Shown: positions 1 to 6,717 of the stretch, piece by piece
Numbering within the stretch: the stretch's first letter is position 1
Layout: every line of letters begins with the position of its first letter
Origin: Bacillus sp. 103mf
GTDB taxonomy: Bacteria > Bacillota > Bacilli > Bacillales > Bacillaceae_G
NCBI RefSeq assembly: GCF_900116295.1
Contig: NZ_FPAF01000009.1
Location: 113,767-154,232 of the forward strand
Direction: 5' to 3'
DNA: 40,466 nucleotides
Notes under the pieces: generated by a model
Databases searched by the model: none
What the model was told of the DNA's origin: nothing
The model's input: only the letters and a program-made list of their open reading frames with translations
Program-made: the position numbers and the translations under genes

Positions 1-84
1 CTTGCTGTTTAGCTGCTTCTGCCTGCTGTCTAGCTTCATCTGCCTGCTGTTTAGCTGCTTCAGCTTGCTTTCTAGCTTCTTCTA
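1..84. repeat. Tandem 36-bp coding repeats (coiled-coil units)
   Basis: Within the partial gene at the left edge, 36-bp units (gctgtttagctgcttct..., gctgtctagcttcatct...) recur with few changes. Each encodes 12 residues of an A/E/K/Q-rich helix. The array continues past the window edge, so copy number is unknown. Such arrays often vary in length between strains. Confidence 0.6.
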
Positions 85-412
85 GCCTTTCTTTTTCCTG
101 TGCCTCACTAACTTGTACTGGTTGTATTAAATTATTCATGCTGTTTGAAGTTTGATTGTTGTCGTTTTGTCCTAACTTAACGAAAGTAGCTTCCTTCTGT
201 ACTTCGGTAGAAACATTATTTTTAACATTTGCTTTAGAAGAATCGCTCTGACTGGATTTTTCTGAATCTTTATCCTCATGTACATCCGCTACATCATCAT
301 GAGACTTTTTCAAACTTGTTTTCTTACTTTGACAACTAACGCATAGGAATACTGCAACCAGCACAACAGTTAGCAAGAGTATTAAGCGTTTTTGTTGTTT
401 ATTTTCTGTCAT
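1..412 (-). CDS. Partial membrane-anchored protein with repetitive coiled coil
   Basis: The gene starts at ATG 412 and runs off the left edge, so only the first 137 codons are seen. Residues 10-26 form one hydrophobic segment (LILLLTVVLVAVFLCVS) followed by Cys27; the residues before this Cys do not fit a standard lipobox well, so it may be a plain signal anchor. Next comes a polar, Ser/Lys/Asp-rich linker. From about residue 100 there is a Glu/Ala/Lys/Gln-rich coiled coil with 12-residue units such as KQQADEARQQAE, encoded by near-identical 36-bp repeats. I do not recognise the family. An extracytoplasmic stalk or wall-associated protein is the most that can be inferred; any functional domain lies outside the window. 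Confidence 0.7.
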   Translation of the reverse strand, partial: MTENKQQKRLILLLTVVLVAVFLCVSCQSKKTSLKKSHDDVADVHEDKDSEKSSQSDSSKANVKNNVSTEVQKEATFVKLGQNDNNQTSNSMNNLIQPVQVSEAQEKERLEEARKQAEAAKQQADEARQQAEAAKQQ

Positions 413-534
413 AAACTACTCCCAACGCTCAAATTTGAGCTTTCCTTTTTGTGCACAATATTTACCTTAATAAAATCGTCAAAAAAAGTCTAGCATTTTC
501 AAAAAGAAAGGAAACATACATGATTCTACTAAAA

Positions 535-592
535 ATAAAGTGAAACTTTAATCACTGAAGGTCTTACTGTCCGTGAATAGCGAGATAAGCAT
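535..592 (+). repeat. Short bcr1 deletion derivative, copy A
   Basis: The sequence begins with the bcr1 5' end (ATAAAGTGAAACTTTAATCA) and passes directly to its 3' end (GGTCTTACTGTCC, then GAATAGCGAGATAA), skipping about 100 bp of the middle. A second copy with the same junction lies reversed at 32985-33038. Confidence 0.65.
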
Positions 593-608
593 GTATATAA
601 ATGTAATT

Positions 609-1148
609 TCAGTTCTTTTCAAAAAAGAAAACTTTCCACCAAGGTTTCTTTTTTGATTTTGCTAGTTCTCTTTTTACATTTTGCATCTCTCTAAGTAACT
701 GTGTTAATGTACGATCTCTTTCTTCTATTGCGATACGCTCTTTTTGTTCTAAATGCTCATTTAATTTTTGATGTAGCTTACTTATCTCTTTACTTTGCTC
801 CTGAACCATGTTCATAAGATTTTGATGAACATTATTTTCTTTTTCCAAATGTTTATGTAGTTCTAATAATAGAGGGACCTCATTACATGTATTCCCCTTG
901 ACTACCATTGCTGTGGAATTGTTACAAACTTTGTTCAAAATCTCTTTAATTTCTTCTTTATTCTTTCCTTCTTTATAGCATTGTCTAACCTCTTGTAGTG
1001 TAGAAACACATGTTTCATGAAATATATAAACTCCTTCTTCGTTACGCATATTTAAATATGACTCATAATCCTCTACATAGCGCTTTACCGTTTGAATAGG
1101 TATAGATGTATTTCGAGCAATTTCTCGAAGTGTAAACCATTTCTCCAT
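609..1148 (-). CDS. MerR-like HTH protein with C-terminal coiled coil (DUF3967 type)
   Basis: A 179-residue protein. Residues 1-45 (MEKWFTLREIARNTSIPIQTVKRYVEDY) look like a MerR-type winged helix-turn-helix. Residues about 95-165 are a long charged coiled coil (LHKHLEKENNVHQNLM, then LHQKLNEHLEQKERIA), and the C-terminus is basic with an aromatic patch (KKKPWWKVFFFEKN). This layout is that of the DUF3967 family, common in Bacillus cereus group genomes and plasmids, with loose similarity to RacA. AAGGTGAG lies 8 nt before ATG 1148. The protein probably binds DNA and oligomerises through the coiled coil; its targets are unknown. No effector-binding domain of classical MerR regulators is present. 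Confidence 0.7.
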   Translation of the reverse strand: MEKWFTLREIARNTSIPIQTVKRYVEDYESYLNMRNEEGVYIFHETCVSTLQEVRQCYKEGKNKEEIKEILNKVCNNSTAMVVKGNTCNEVPLLLELHKHLEKENNVHQNLMNMVQEQSKEISKLHQKLNEHLEQKERIAIEERDRTLTQLLREMQNVKRELAKSKKKPWWKVFFFEKN

Positions 1149-1183
1149 GCTTTCTCACCTTTTCAATGAATTTATTACATAAG

Positions 1184-1343
1184 ATAAAGTGAAACTTCCG
1201 TCAGTGGGGGGGGTTCTTCATCCCCCACTGACGGAAAGCTCTCACCAATCAGGCATTAACGGGCAGTTATCCCCCACCTATTCTTCTTTGCTTCTCTCTG
1301 AATCTTGAGGTTGGGGTCTTACTGCCCGTTAATGCGGGATAAA
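1184..1343 (+). repeat. bcr1 repeat element, full copy 1
   Basis: The element is bounded by ATAAA at both ends (1184-1188 and 1339-1343), which matches the TTTAT target duplication reported for bcr1 of the Bacillus cereus group. Internal stems are visible: CCGTCAGTGGGGG with CCCCCACTGACGG, and CGGGCAGTTATCCCCCACC with its partner ending in TACTGCCCG. It has no coding capacity. Confidence 0.85.
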
Positions 1344-1401
1344 AATAGATTATATCATTTATTCATAACGTTAGTAATAAACGAATGAGGGTGTTACAAA
1401 A

Positions 1402-1520
1402 CTATATATACAAGTTAAAAAAACGACATAAAAACCCCTTTCTTTTTAGGGGAGGGCGAGAGCATCTGGCCGTGTATAGAAGCGGTCAGGTCCTTTTCCT
1501 GCCACATGCGAGGTTTAAAT
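1402..1520 (+). repeat. Dispersed ~190-bp repeat family, truncated copy 1
   Basis: This copy starts CTATATATACAAGTT, continues through GAGAGCATCTGGCCG and AGAAGCGGTCAGG, and stops after TGCCACATGCGAGGTTTAAA. Six other copies lie in the window (16119, 17584, 24755, 26201, 33041, 36522). CTGGCCG pairs with CGGTCAG in a conserved hairpin. It probably belongs to one of the described bcr families, but I cannot say which. Confidence 0.7.
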
Positions 1521-1587
1521 TGCCTACGTAAGCAAATAATATATGTAAAAGGGATTGAGTTTCTTCAAATGTAGTTATCGTACGAGT

Positions 1588-1646
1588 AAATCCGTGCTTT
1601 CTGGAGATAGTTTAGCCTACTATCATTTTTCCAAAAAGACGGATTT
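1588..1646. other. Nested inverted repeat upstream of plc
   Basis: AAATCCGT (1588-1595) pairs with ACGGATTT (1639-1646), and inside it GATAGT (1606-1611) pairs with ACTATC (1619-1624). The outer stem is followed by CTTT. It could be a weak terminator insulating plc from upstream transcription, or a remnant of a repeat. It lies about 70 bp before the PlcR box. Confidence 0.4.
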
Positions 1647-1717
1647 CTTTATGCATGTATGATTGAATATTTATGGTTTTTGCAACACCCTCTATAATAT
1701 GAATCCCAAAAATAGGG

Positions 1718-1733
1718 TATGAACATTTACATA
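1718..1733 (+). promoter_or_regulatory. PlcR box upstream of plc
   Basis: TATGAACATTTACATA matches the published PlcR consensus TATGNANNNNTNCATA at every fixed position. It lies about 118 bp before the plc start, consistent with activation by the PlcR-PapR quorum-sensing system at the onset of stationary phase. No other perfect match was noticed in the window. Confidence 0.9.
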
Positions 1734-1851
1734 TTTCACTTTAATGATAGAAAGTGATTGGAAAATAAGATATTCTTATCGTAGGTTAATCAAATATCAC
1801 TAGAGAATTTTATTTTATGTTAGGACTACATATAAAATGGGAGGTTTTTTT

Positions 1852-2703
1852 ATGAAAAAGAAAGTATTGGCATTAGCTGCTATGGTTACTTTGGCTGCTC
1901 CAGTTCAAAGTATAGCGTTTGCACACACAAATGATTGTGGTGGGCATCAGGCACCAATTTTAAGATGGTCTGCTGAGGATAGACATAAAGAAGGTGTTAA
2001 TTCTCATTTATGGATTGTAAATCGTGCAATTGATATTATGTCTCGTAATACAACAATTGTAAAACCAAATGAAACTGCTTTATTAAATGAGTGGCGTGAA
2101 GACTTAGAAAACGGGATTTATTCAGCTGATTATGAGAATCCTTATTATGATAATAGTACATTTGCTTCTCACTTTTATGATCCAGATACACAGAAAACAT
2201 ATATCCCTCTTGCAAAACAGGCAAAAGAAACGGGATCGAAATATTTTAAACTTGCTGGTGAAGCGTACCAAAACAAAGATATGAAACAAGCATTCTTCTA
2301 TTTAGGATTATCTCTTCATTATTTAGGAGATGTAAATCAGCCAATGCACGCAGCAAACTTTACGAATCTTTCTTATCCAATGGGTTTCCACTCCAAGTAT
2401 GAAAATTTTGTTGATACAATTAAAGATAACTATAAAGTTGCAGATGGTAACGGATATTGGAATTGGAAGGGAACAAACCCAGAAGAGTGGATTCACGGAG
2501 CGGCGGCAGCAGCTAAACAAGATTATCCAGGTATTGTGAATGATTCAACAAAAAGTGGGTTTGTAAAAGCAGCTACATCTCAAGAATATGCAAATAAATG
2601 GCGGGCAGAAGTGACACCAATGACAGGGAAACGCTTAACGGAAGCACAGCGCGTTACAGCTGGTTATATTCACTTATGGTTTGATACGTATGTAAATCGT
2701 TAA
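1852..2703 (+). CDS. plcB: Phosphatidylcholine-preferring phospholipase C precursor
   Basis: A secreted tri-zinc phospholipase that cleaves phosphatidylcholine to diacylglycerol and phosphocholine. ATG 1852 is chosen over ATG 1837 because GGGAGG at 1839-1844 sits 7 nt before it and gives the 283 residues known for B. cereus PC-PLC. Residues 1-24 are the signal peptide ending AFA, residues 25-38 (HTNDCGGHQAPILR) the propeptide, and the mature enzyme starts at Trp39, whose amino group is a zinc ligand. Further metal ligands are visible in GVNSHLW, HFYDPD, LSLHYLGDVNQPMHA and GFHSKYENF. A perfect PlcR box lies upstream and a terminator follows. The sphingomyelinase gene that normally follows in the cereolysin AB cluster is missing. 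Confidence 0.97.
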   Translation: MKKKVLALAAMVTLAAPVQSIAFAHTNDCGGHQAPILRWSAEDRHKEGVNSHLWIVNRAIDIMSRNTTIVKPNETALLNEWREDLENGIYSADYENPYYDNSTFASHFYDPDTQKTYIPLAKQAKETGSKYFKLAGEAYQNKDMKQAFFYLGLSLHYLGDVNQPMHAANFTNLSYPMGFHSKYENFVDTIKDNYKVADGNGYWNWKGTNPEEWIHGAAAAAKQDYPGIVNDSTKSGFVKAATSQEYANKWRAEVTPMTGKRLTEAQRVTAGYIHLWFDTYVNR

Positions 2704-2777
2704 TGACGAATTTTTGTTTAAAACATATATGTATCCCAATCATTATCCAGTACAAGCCACAATTTCTATGAAATAAG

Positions 2778-2815
2778 AAAAAAAGTTTCTTCGATGAGAA
2801 GGAACTTTTTTTCTT
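2778..2815 (+). terminator. Rho-independent terminator after plc
   Basis: A 12-bp stem AAAAGTTTCTTC / GAAGGAACTTTT (one G-U pair) with loop GATGA runs into a T-rich tract about 75 bp after the plc stop. It would end plc transcription before the next gene. Confidence 0.8.
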
Positions 2816-2881
2816 TTGAAGAGGAAAATTTCATGTTCCTTCCAATATATATAAGAAATATATAGAAGGGGAGGGAGAGAT

Positions 2882-4054
2882 GTGGATCGTAGAACGTTTC
2901 AAGGACTTTCAATGCCATGTGCCTTTCTTAATGAAGATGCATTAGAGAGAAATATTCAATCTATTATTCAGCTTCATAAAGGAAAACATGTTCGGATTGC
3001 GAGCAAATCATTGCGCTCTGTTTCAGTGATGAAGAAAATTTTACAATCACATTCTTGTTTTCAAGGAATTATGTGCTACTCACCAGCGGAAGTCCTGTTT
3101 TTAATTGAACAGGGATTTGATGATTTATTGCTTGGATATCCGGCATGGGATGAAGAGGCTCTGCAAAAAATAAGTATACTTACAAAACAAGGATACAAGA
3201 TTACTTGTATGGTAGATTGCGAAGAGCACATTCTGTATTTGGAGCATATTGCATTGCAAGTAGAAGGAAAGTTTCGCATTTGTTTTGATATTGATATGAG
3301 CAGTCGTTTTCTTGGTTTTCATTTTGGAGTAAAACGGTCTCCTTTGCGTACCGCAGAACAAGTATTACAAGTAGCTGATAGAGTTTTACAATCATCTTGT
3401 TTCAAAATAGATGGTGTTATGGGTTATGAAGCACAGATAGCAGGTGTAGGAGATAATGTACCAAAACAAAGCTTACACAACAAAGTAGTTTCTTATTTAA
3501 AAAGACGATCAGTAAGAGAAGTTGCAAAAAGACGAGAGTTAATTGTACAAGCATTAGGGCAAAAAGGAATTTCATTACGTTTTGTAAATGGCGGAGGAAC
3601 AGGAAGTATAAAGACAACCGTTCAGGATGAGTCTGTTACAGAAATTACGGTTGGGTCTGCTTTTTATTCTCCGCTACTTTTTGATTATTACAAAGATATT
3701 GCATTTGAGCCAGCAGTTGGATTTGTATTACCAATTGTCCGCCAGCCAGAACCTCGTGTTTATACATGTTTAGGTGGAGGATATATTGCATCGGGAATGA
3801 CTGGAAAGGAGAAGCAACCACAGCCGTATATGCCAAGCGATGCAAAGTTACTTCCGTTAGAAGGAGCAGGTGAAGTGCAAACACCTGTTTACTATGAAGG
3901 CACAGAACAATTAAGAATTGGGGAGGGGATTGTGTTTCGGCATAGTAAAGCAGGGGAGTTATGTGAAAGATTTTCTTCTTTACATCGTATTTCTGATGGT
4001 GAAGTAGTAGGAGAATATCGAACATATCGGGGGGACGGGCAATGCTTTCTATAA
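2882..4054 (+). CDS. PLP-dependent alanine racemase-like / D-threonine aldolase-like enzyme
   Basis: A 390-residue fold-type III PLP protein. The N-terminal barrel starts near residue 12, with the probable PLP lysine at K42 (RIASKSLRS). A glycine-rich phosphate-binding stretch NGGGTGS lies near residue 237. The C-terminal domain has His354 and Cys361 in HSKAGELCERF, the pattern of the metal site in D-serine dehydratase and D-threonine aldolase-like proteins. It probably acts on a D-amino acid or a hydroxy amino acid; the substrate cannot be read from sequence. GTG 2882 follows GGGGAGGGAGAG; an ATG at 2880 is out of frame. The last 13 bp overlap the FAD-linked oxidase gene, so the two are co-transcribed and probably serve one oxidation pathway. 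Confidence 0.8.
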   Translation: MDRRTFQGLSMPCAFLNEDALERNIQSIIQLHKGKHVRIASKSLRSVSVMKKILQSHSCFQGIMCYSPAEVLFLIEQGFDDLLLGYPAWDEEALQKISILTKQGYKITCMVDCEEHILYLEHIALQVEGKFRICFDIDMSSRFLGFHFGVKRSPLRTAEQVLQVADRVLQSSCFKIDGVMGYEAQIAGVGDNVPKQSLHNKVVSYLKRRSVREVAKRRELIVQALGQKGISLRFVNGGGTGSIKTTVQDESVTEITVGSAFYSPLLFDYYKDIAFEPAVGFVLPIVRQPEPRVYTCLGGGYIASGMTGKEKQPQPYMPSDAKLLPLEGAGEVQTPVYYEGTEQLRIGEGIVFRHSKAGELCERFSSLHRISDGEVVGEYRTYRGDGQCFL

Positions 4055-5352
4055 GGGGCCAGAAGTGGCGAAATTGGACAGGGAATGTGCAAGGAATGCC
4101 GCAGTATACGATGTATCCGAAAAGTATTCAAGAAGTGGCCCAGGCTGTAAATTTTGCAAAAGAAGTTGGAAAGCGTATTCGTGTGGTTGGTTCAGGGCAT
4201 TCTTTTACACCACTTGTTCAAACTGAAGAGATTTTAATTTCTTTGGATGAATTACAAGGGATTAGCGGGATTGATTCACAAACATTAATCGTAGAAGTAT
4301 GGGCAGGTACAAAGCTATATCAGTTAGGTGAAATATTGCAAGAGAACGGATATGCACAAGAGAATTTAGGGGATATTGATGCGCAGTCTATTGCTGGGGC
4401 AATTAGTACAGGCACACATGGAACAGGAATTTCACTTGGAAATTTAGCAACACAAGTTGTGGAAGTAACGGCGGTTCTTGCATCAGGAGAAGTGATCACG
4501 TGTTCTGAAAAAGAATATCCACAATATTGGAAGGGGTTTCAATTGTCGCTTGGCATGCTAGGGATTATTGTAAAAGTCAAACTAAAAGTCATTCCAGCAT
4601 ATTCACTTGCTTATGAAAGTAAAAAAGAATCATTTGCTACTGTTATGAGTAAATTGGAAGAATATAAGAAGAATCGTCATTTTGAGTTTTTTATCTTTCC
4701 ATATTCTGACGATGTTCAAGTAAAAATTACAAACGTAACGGAGGAAGTAGGAGGAGAACTAAAGTGGCATAAACTCAAAACAGCTTTAATAGAAAATATG
4801 GCTTTTTCATTGTTATCAGAGAGTTGTCGCCTTTTTCCTTCTATAAGTAAAAGTGTGAGTCAATTATCGGGTAAGGGAGTACCAAATACCAAAATTGTAG
4901 GTCCAAGTTATAAGGTGTTTGCAACTGCTCGCAACGTCCGTTTTTATGAGATGGAATATAGTATTCCAGCAGAATATATGAAAGAAGCAGTAGAAGAAAT
5001 TTATAATCTCATTTACGAAAAAAATTTTCAAGTACATTTTCCTATTGAATGTCGCTATGCAAAAGGAGATGATATTTGGCTTAGTCCGTCATATGGAAGA
5101 GATTCTGCTTATATTGCGGTTCATATGTACAGAGGGATGCAGTACACACCTTATTTTCAAGCAGTAGAACGTATTTTTCAAAAGTATGAAGGACGTCCGC
5201 ATTGGGGAAAAATGCATACAATGACATATAATTCGTTGCAGCAAGTATATCCAAAATTGCATCATTTTTTAGAGGTGAGACAAACAGTAGATCCAACAGC
5301 AATGTTTTTAAATCCATATTTAGCAAAAATATTTTCGTTAAATATGGAATAA
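4042..5352 (+). CDS. FAD-linked sugar-lactone oxidase (arabinono/gulonolactone oxidase-like)
   Basis: A 436-residue VAO-family flavoprotein. The FAD domain contains VVGSGHSFTP; His53 is the expected covalent 8-alpha-histidyl FAD attachment site. GAISTGTHGTG near residues 133-143 is the second FAD-binding stretch. The C-terminal half is an arabinono-1,4-lactone oxidase (ALO) domain ending with HWGKMHT, a signature of L-gulonolactone, D-arabinonolactone and alditol oxidases. The substrate is probably a sugar lactone or alditol, using O2 and giving H2O2. Its start lies inside the preceding PLP enzyme gene (13-bp overlap), indicating translational coupling. The stop codon TAA is shared with the ATAAA boundary of a bcr1 element, so the repeat abuts the reading frame. 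Exact substrate uncertain. Confidence 0.85.
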   Translation: MLSIRGQKWRNWTGNVQGMPQYTMYPKSIQEVAQAVNFAKEVGKRIRVVGSGHSFTPLVQTEEILISLDELQGISGIDSQTLIVEVWAGTKLYQLGEILQENGYAQENLGDIDAQSIAGAISTGTHGTGISLGNLATQVVEVTAVLASGEVITCSEKEYPQYWKGFQLSLGMLGIIVKVKLKVIPAYSLAYESKKESFATVMSKLEEYKKNRHFEFFIFPYSDDVQVKITNVTEEVGGELKWHKLKTALIENMAFSLLSESCRLFPSISKSVSQLSGKGVPNTKIVGPSYKVFATARNVRFYEMEYSIPAEYMKEAVEEIYNLIYEKNFQVHFPIECRYAKGDDIWLSPSYGRDSAYIAVHMYRGMQYTPYFQAVERIFQKYEGRPHWGKMHTMTYNSLQQVYPKLHHFLEVRQTVDPTAMFLNPYLAKIFSLNME

Positions 5353-5505
5353 AGTGAAACTTCCGTCAGTGGGGGGGTTCTTCATCCCCCGCTGACGGTT
5401 AGTTGAACCAATCGGGCTTTTACGGGCAGTTATCCCCCACCTATCTTCTTTGCTTCTCTCTGAATCTTGAGGTGGGGGTCTTATTGCCCGTTAATGCGGG
5501 ATAAA
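5349..5505 (+). repeat. bcr1 repeat element, full copy 2
   Basis: Starts ATAAAGTGAAACTTCCGTCA directly on the stop codon of the lactone oxidase gene and ends GTTAATGCGGGATAAA. The stems CCGTCAG/CTGACGG and CCCCCACC/GGTGGGGG are intact. Immediately after it, GTGAAACTTCC recurs (5504-5527) as the beginning of a second, truncated copy sharing the ATAAA boundary. Confidence 0.85.
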
Positions 5506-5682
5506 GTGAAACTTCCTTTATGCGGAAGTATAATGAGAATGTTTTTTATGATGAATGGCTCCTTACACAAGAGCTATAGTTGTCGGGAGGAGCTGGCGGT
5601 AAAATATAACACATGATGTGTTTCGGAAGAATGAACATGTTATTCACTTATACTGTCAAGAAAAGAAAGTGTGTTAATTTTG

Positions 5683-5720
5683 AAGAGTATGGAAGCTATA
5701 TTGCTTCCATACTCTTTTTT
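5683..5720. terminator. Bidirectional terminator before the ABM-like gene
   Basis: AAGAGTATGGAAGC pairs perfectly with GCTTCCATACTCTT across a 6-nt loop, followed by TTTT on plus. It stands 9 bp past the stop of the convergent minus-strand gene, where the U-run is poorer. About 170 bp before it (5528-5682) hold no gene I can support, only two small palindromes around AACACATGATGTGTT and GAACATGTT. Confidence 0.75.
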
Positions 5721-5729
5721 AGTAGAATT

Positions 5730-6023
5730 CTAATGTAGTTGAACTGCGTTAGACTTGGAAGAAATAATATATGGTTGAATTTGCTGCTGCCATGTAATTG
5801 TAGTAGATTCCTTTTGATAAGTTAGCCATTCTCGATAGTCCTCTTGCGTTTTCCATAATGTGCGAATGAAGAATTCTGTAGTATCTCTAACACGTTTTGT
5901 ATAGGAGACTTCTATATTAATAAAACCTAGCGTATTAGGAGATGGGTAATATTGTTTTAATGCTTGTAGTACTTCGTTTTCGCAATCTATTTTTATATAA
6001 AGCGTGTTTGTCACAATGAACAT
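5730..6023 (-). CDS. ABM-fold (antibiotic biosynthesis monooxygenase-like) protein
   Basis: A 97-residue protein resembling the small dimeric alpha/beta-barrel ABM family, which includes haem-degrading IsdG/HmoA-type and quinol monooxygenases. The pattern is a first beta strand (MFIVTNTLYIKI), a helix (CENEVLQALKQYY), a strand pair (GFINIEVSYTKR and TEFFIRTLWKT), then a helix with the family-like W-x-T-x-x-D-Y-R-E-W (WKTQEDYREWLTYQ). I do not see the Asn-Trp-His triad of IsdG clearly, so haem degradation is not claimed. GAGGG lies 8 nt before ATG 6023. Upstream, in the same direction, is a c-di-AMP riboswitch aptamer ending about 60 nt before the start, so the gene is probably controlled by c-di-AMP. 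Confidence 0.6.
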   Translation of the reverse strand: MFIVTNTLYIKIDCENEVLQALKQYYPSPNTLGFINIEVSYTKRVRDTTEFFIRTLWKTQEDYREWLTYQKESTTITWQQQIQPYIISSKSNAVQLH

Positions 6024-6082
6024 AATGAATCCCTCTTTTTTTTATAGTAGATTAGCATTGATTTTCTTCAGTCATAACATAG

Positions 6083-6218
6083 GCAATCTCTCCAGTTATG
6101 CTTACGAAGTTAGCTGTCGGGTTCGGACCTTGAAGGGTACCCTACTGTAAAAGATTCACCCCTAGTAAGCTACTGCTTACAATAATGGTTCCTCCGCTCC
6201 ATATGGATTCAGCAAAAA
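6083..6218 (-). ncRNA. c-di-AMP riboswitch (ydaO/yuaA aptamer)
   Basis: Read on minus, the segments follow the ydaO consensus in order: GCTGAATCC hairpin, GAGCGGAGGAACCATT, GGGGTGAATC, AGTAGGGTACCCTTCAAGG, TCCGAACCCGACAGCTAAC, TTCGTAAGC, then GGAGAGA. All the highly conserved blocks of the RF00379 family are present. It reads toward the ABM-fold gene at 6023. No classical terminator stands between aptamer and gene, but CATAAC near the aptamer 3' end can pair with GTTATG 15 nt later, a possible expression platform. Off or on logic cannot be read; most family members switch transcription off when c-di-AMP is bound. Confidence 0.88.
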
Positions 6219-6252
6219 GTATTTATATAAAATATAATACTATTCAGAAAAA

Positions 6253-6420
6253 TTAGAGTAAACGTAAAGGAGACGACAATTTCTTACAAAAAAATGAAGT
6301 AATCACATTTTGATGTTCTAATTCTTGTATTTGATTTTGTAATTTGTAAACATGGTTTTCTCCCCAAGCTTCTATGATTTTCTGTTTCTTTTCATAATAG
6401 GTAGTGAGATTTTTAAAATC
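6253..6420 (-). pseudogene. Possible coding remnant without start codon
   Basis: An open frame of 55 codons, free of stops between a TGA at 6421-6423 and a TAA at 6253, reads DFKNLTTYYEKKQK, then IIEAWGENHVYKLQNQIQEL, and ends KKLSSPLRLL. The composition resembles a real charged helical protein end, but there is no ATG, GTG or TTG with a ribosome binding site at its head. It may be the decayed 3' end of a gene. The remaining DNA up to 6660 shows only a palindrome at 6405-6421 (GAGATTTT/AAAATCTC). Confidence 0.3.
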
Positions 6421-6662
6421 TCATTTTATCTCGTTACTTGTGAGTAATGGGGGAATAAGTAGAAATCTGCTCAGAAGAGTCCGATTTGTTCAATAAAGAA
6501 TAAGGAAGCTTCTCATTGAGAAATCTTTTGCTTTATATTGGGTATTAGCGTTATTTTCAAATGTTTATATATGGAAAAATAAAGATATTAAAATAAGTTT
6601 ATTACAGTTTTTCTATGATTCGTTATATTTTGTTATAAAAAATAAACTGTATTTAATGAGTT

Positions 6663-6679
6663 TGTAAACAAACTGTAAA
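6663..6679 (+). promoter_or_regulatory. WalR (YycF) box upstream of the 3D-domain hydrolase
   Basis: TGTAAACAAACTGTAAA is a perfect direct repeat TGTAAA-N5-TGTAAA, matching the WalR consensus TGTWAH-N5-TGTWAH. It lies 39 bp before the start of a 3D-domain cell-wall protein. In B. subtilis the 3D-domain autolysin gene yocH is a direct WalR target, so the site is very plausible. Confidence 0.75.
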
Positions 6680-6717
6680 ATAAATCATGTATAAATGTAG
6701 AAGAAGGGAGTCGGATT

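Noticed and set aside
5538-5615. Short ORF MFFMMNGSLHKSYSCREELA...
   Set aside because: Twenty-five codons, weak ribosome binding site and unknown content; it follows a repeat and shows nothing to support translation.
5629-5730. Short ORF starting MNMLFTYTVKKRK
   Set aside because: It runs through the perfect terminator stem at 5683-5716, so the apparent coding sequence is a by-product of the hairpin.
6083-6218. c-di-AMP riboswitch as a control element of the plus-strand 3D-domain hydrolase
   Set aside because: All conserved blocks read on the minus strand; on plus only their complement is present, and the hydrolase starts 500 bp away in the opposite direction.
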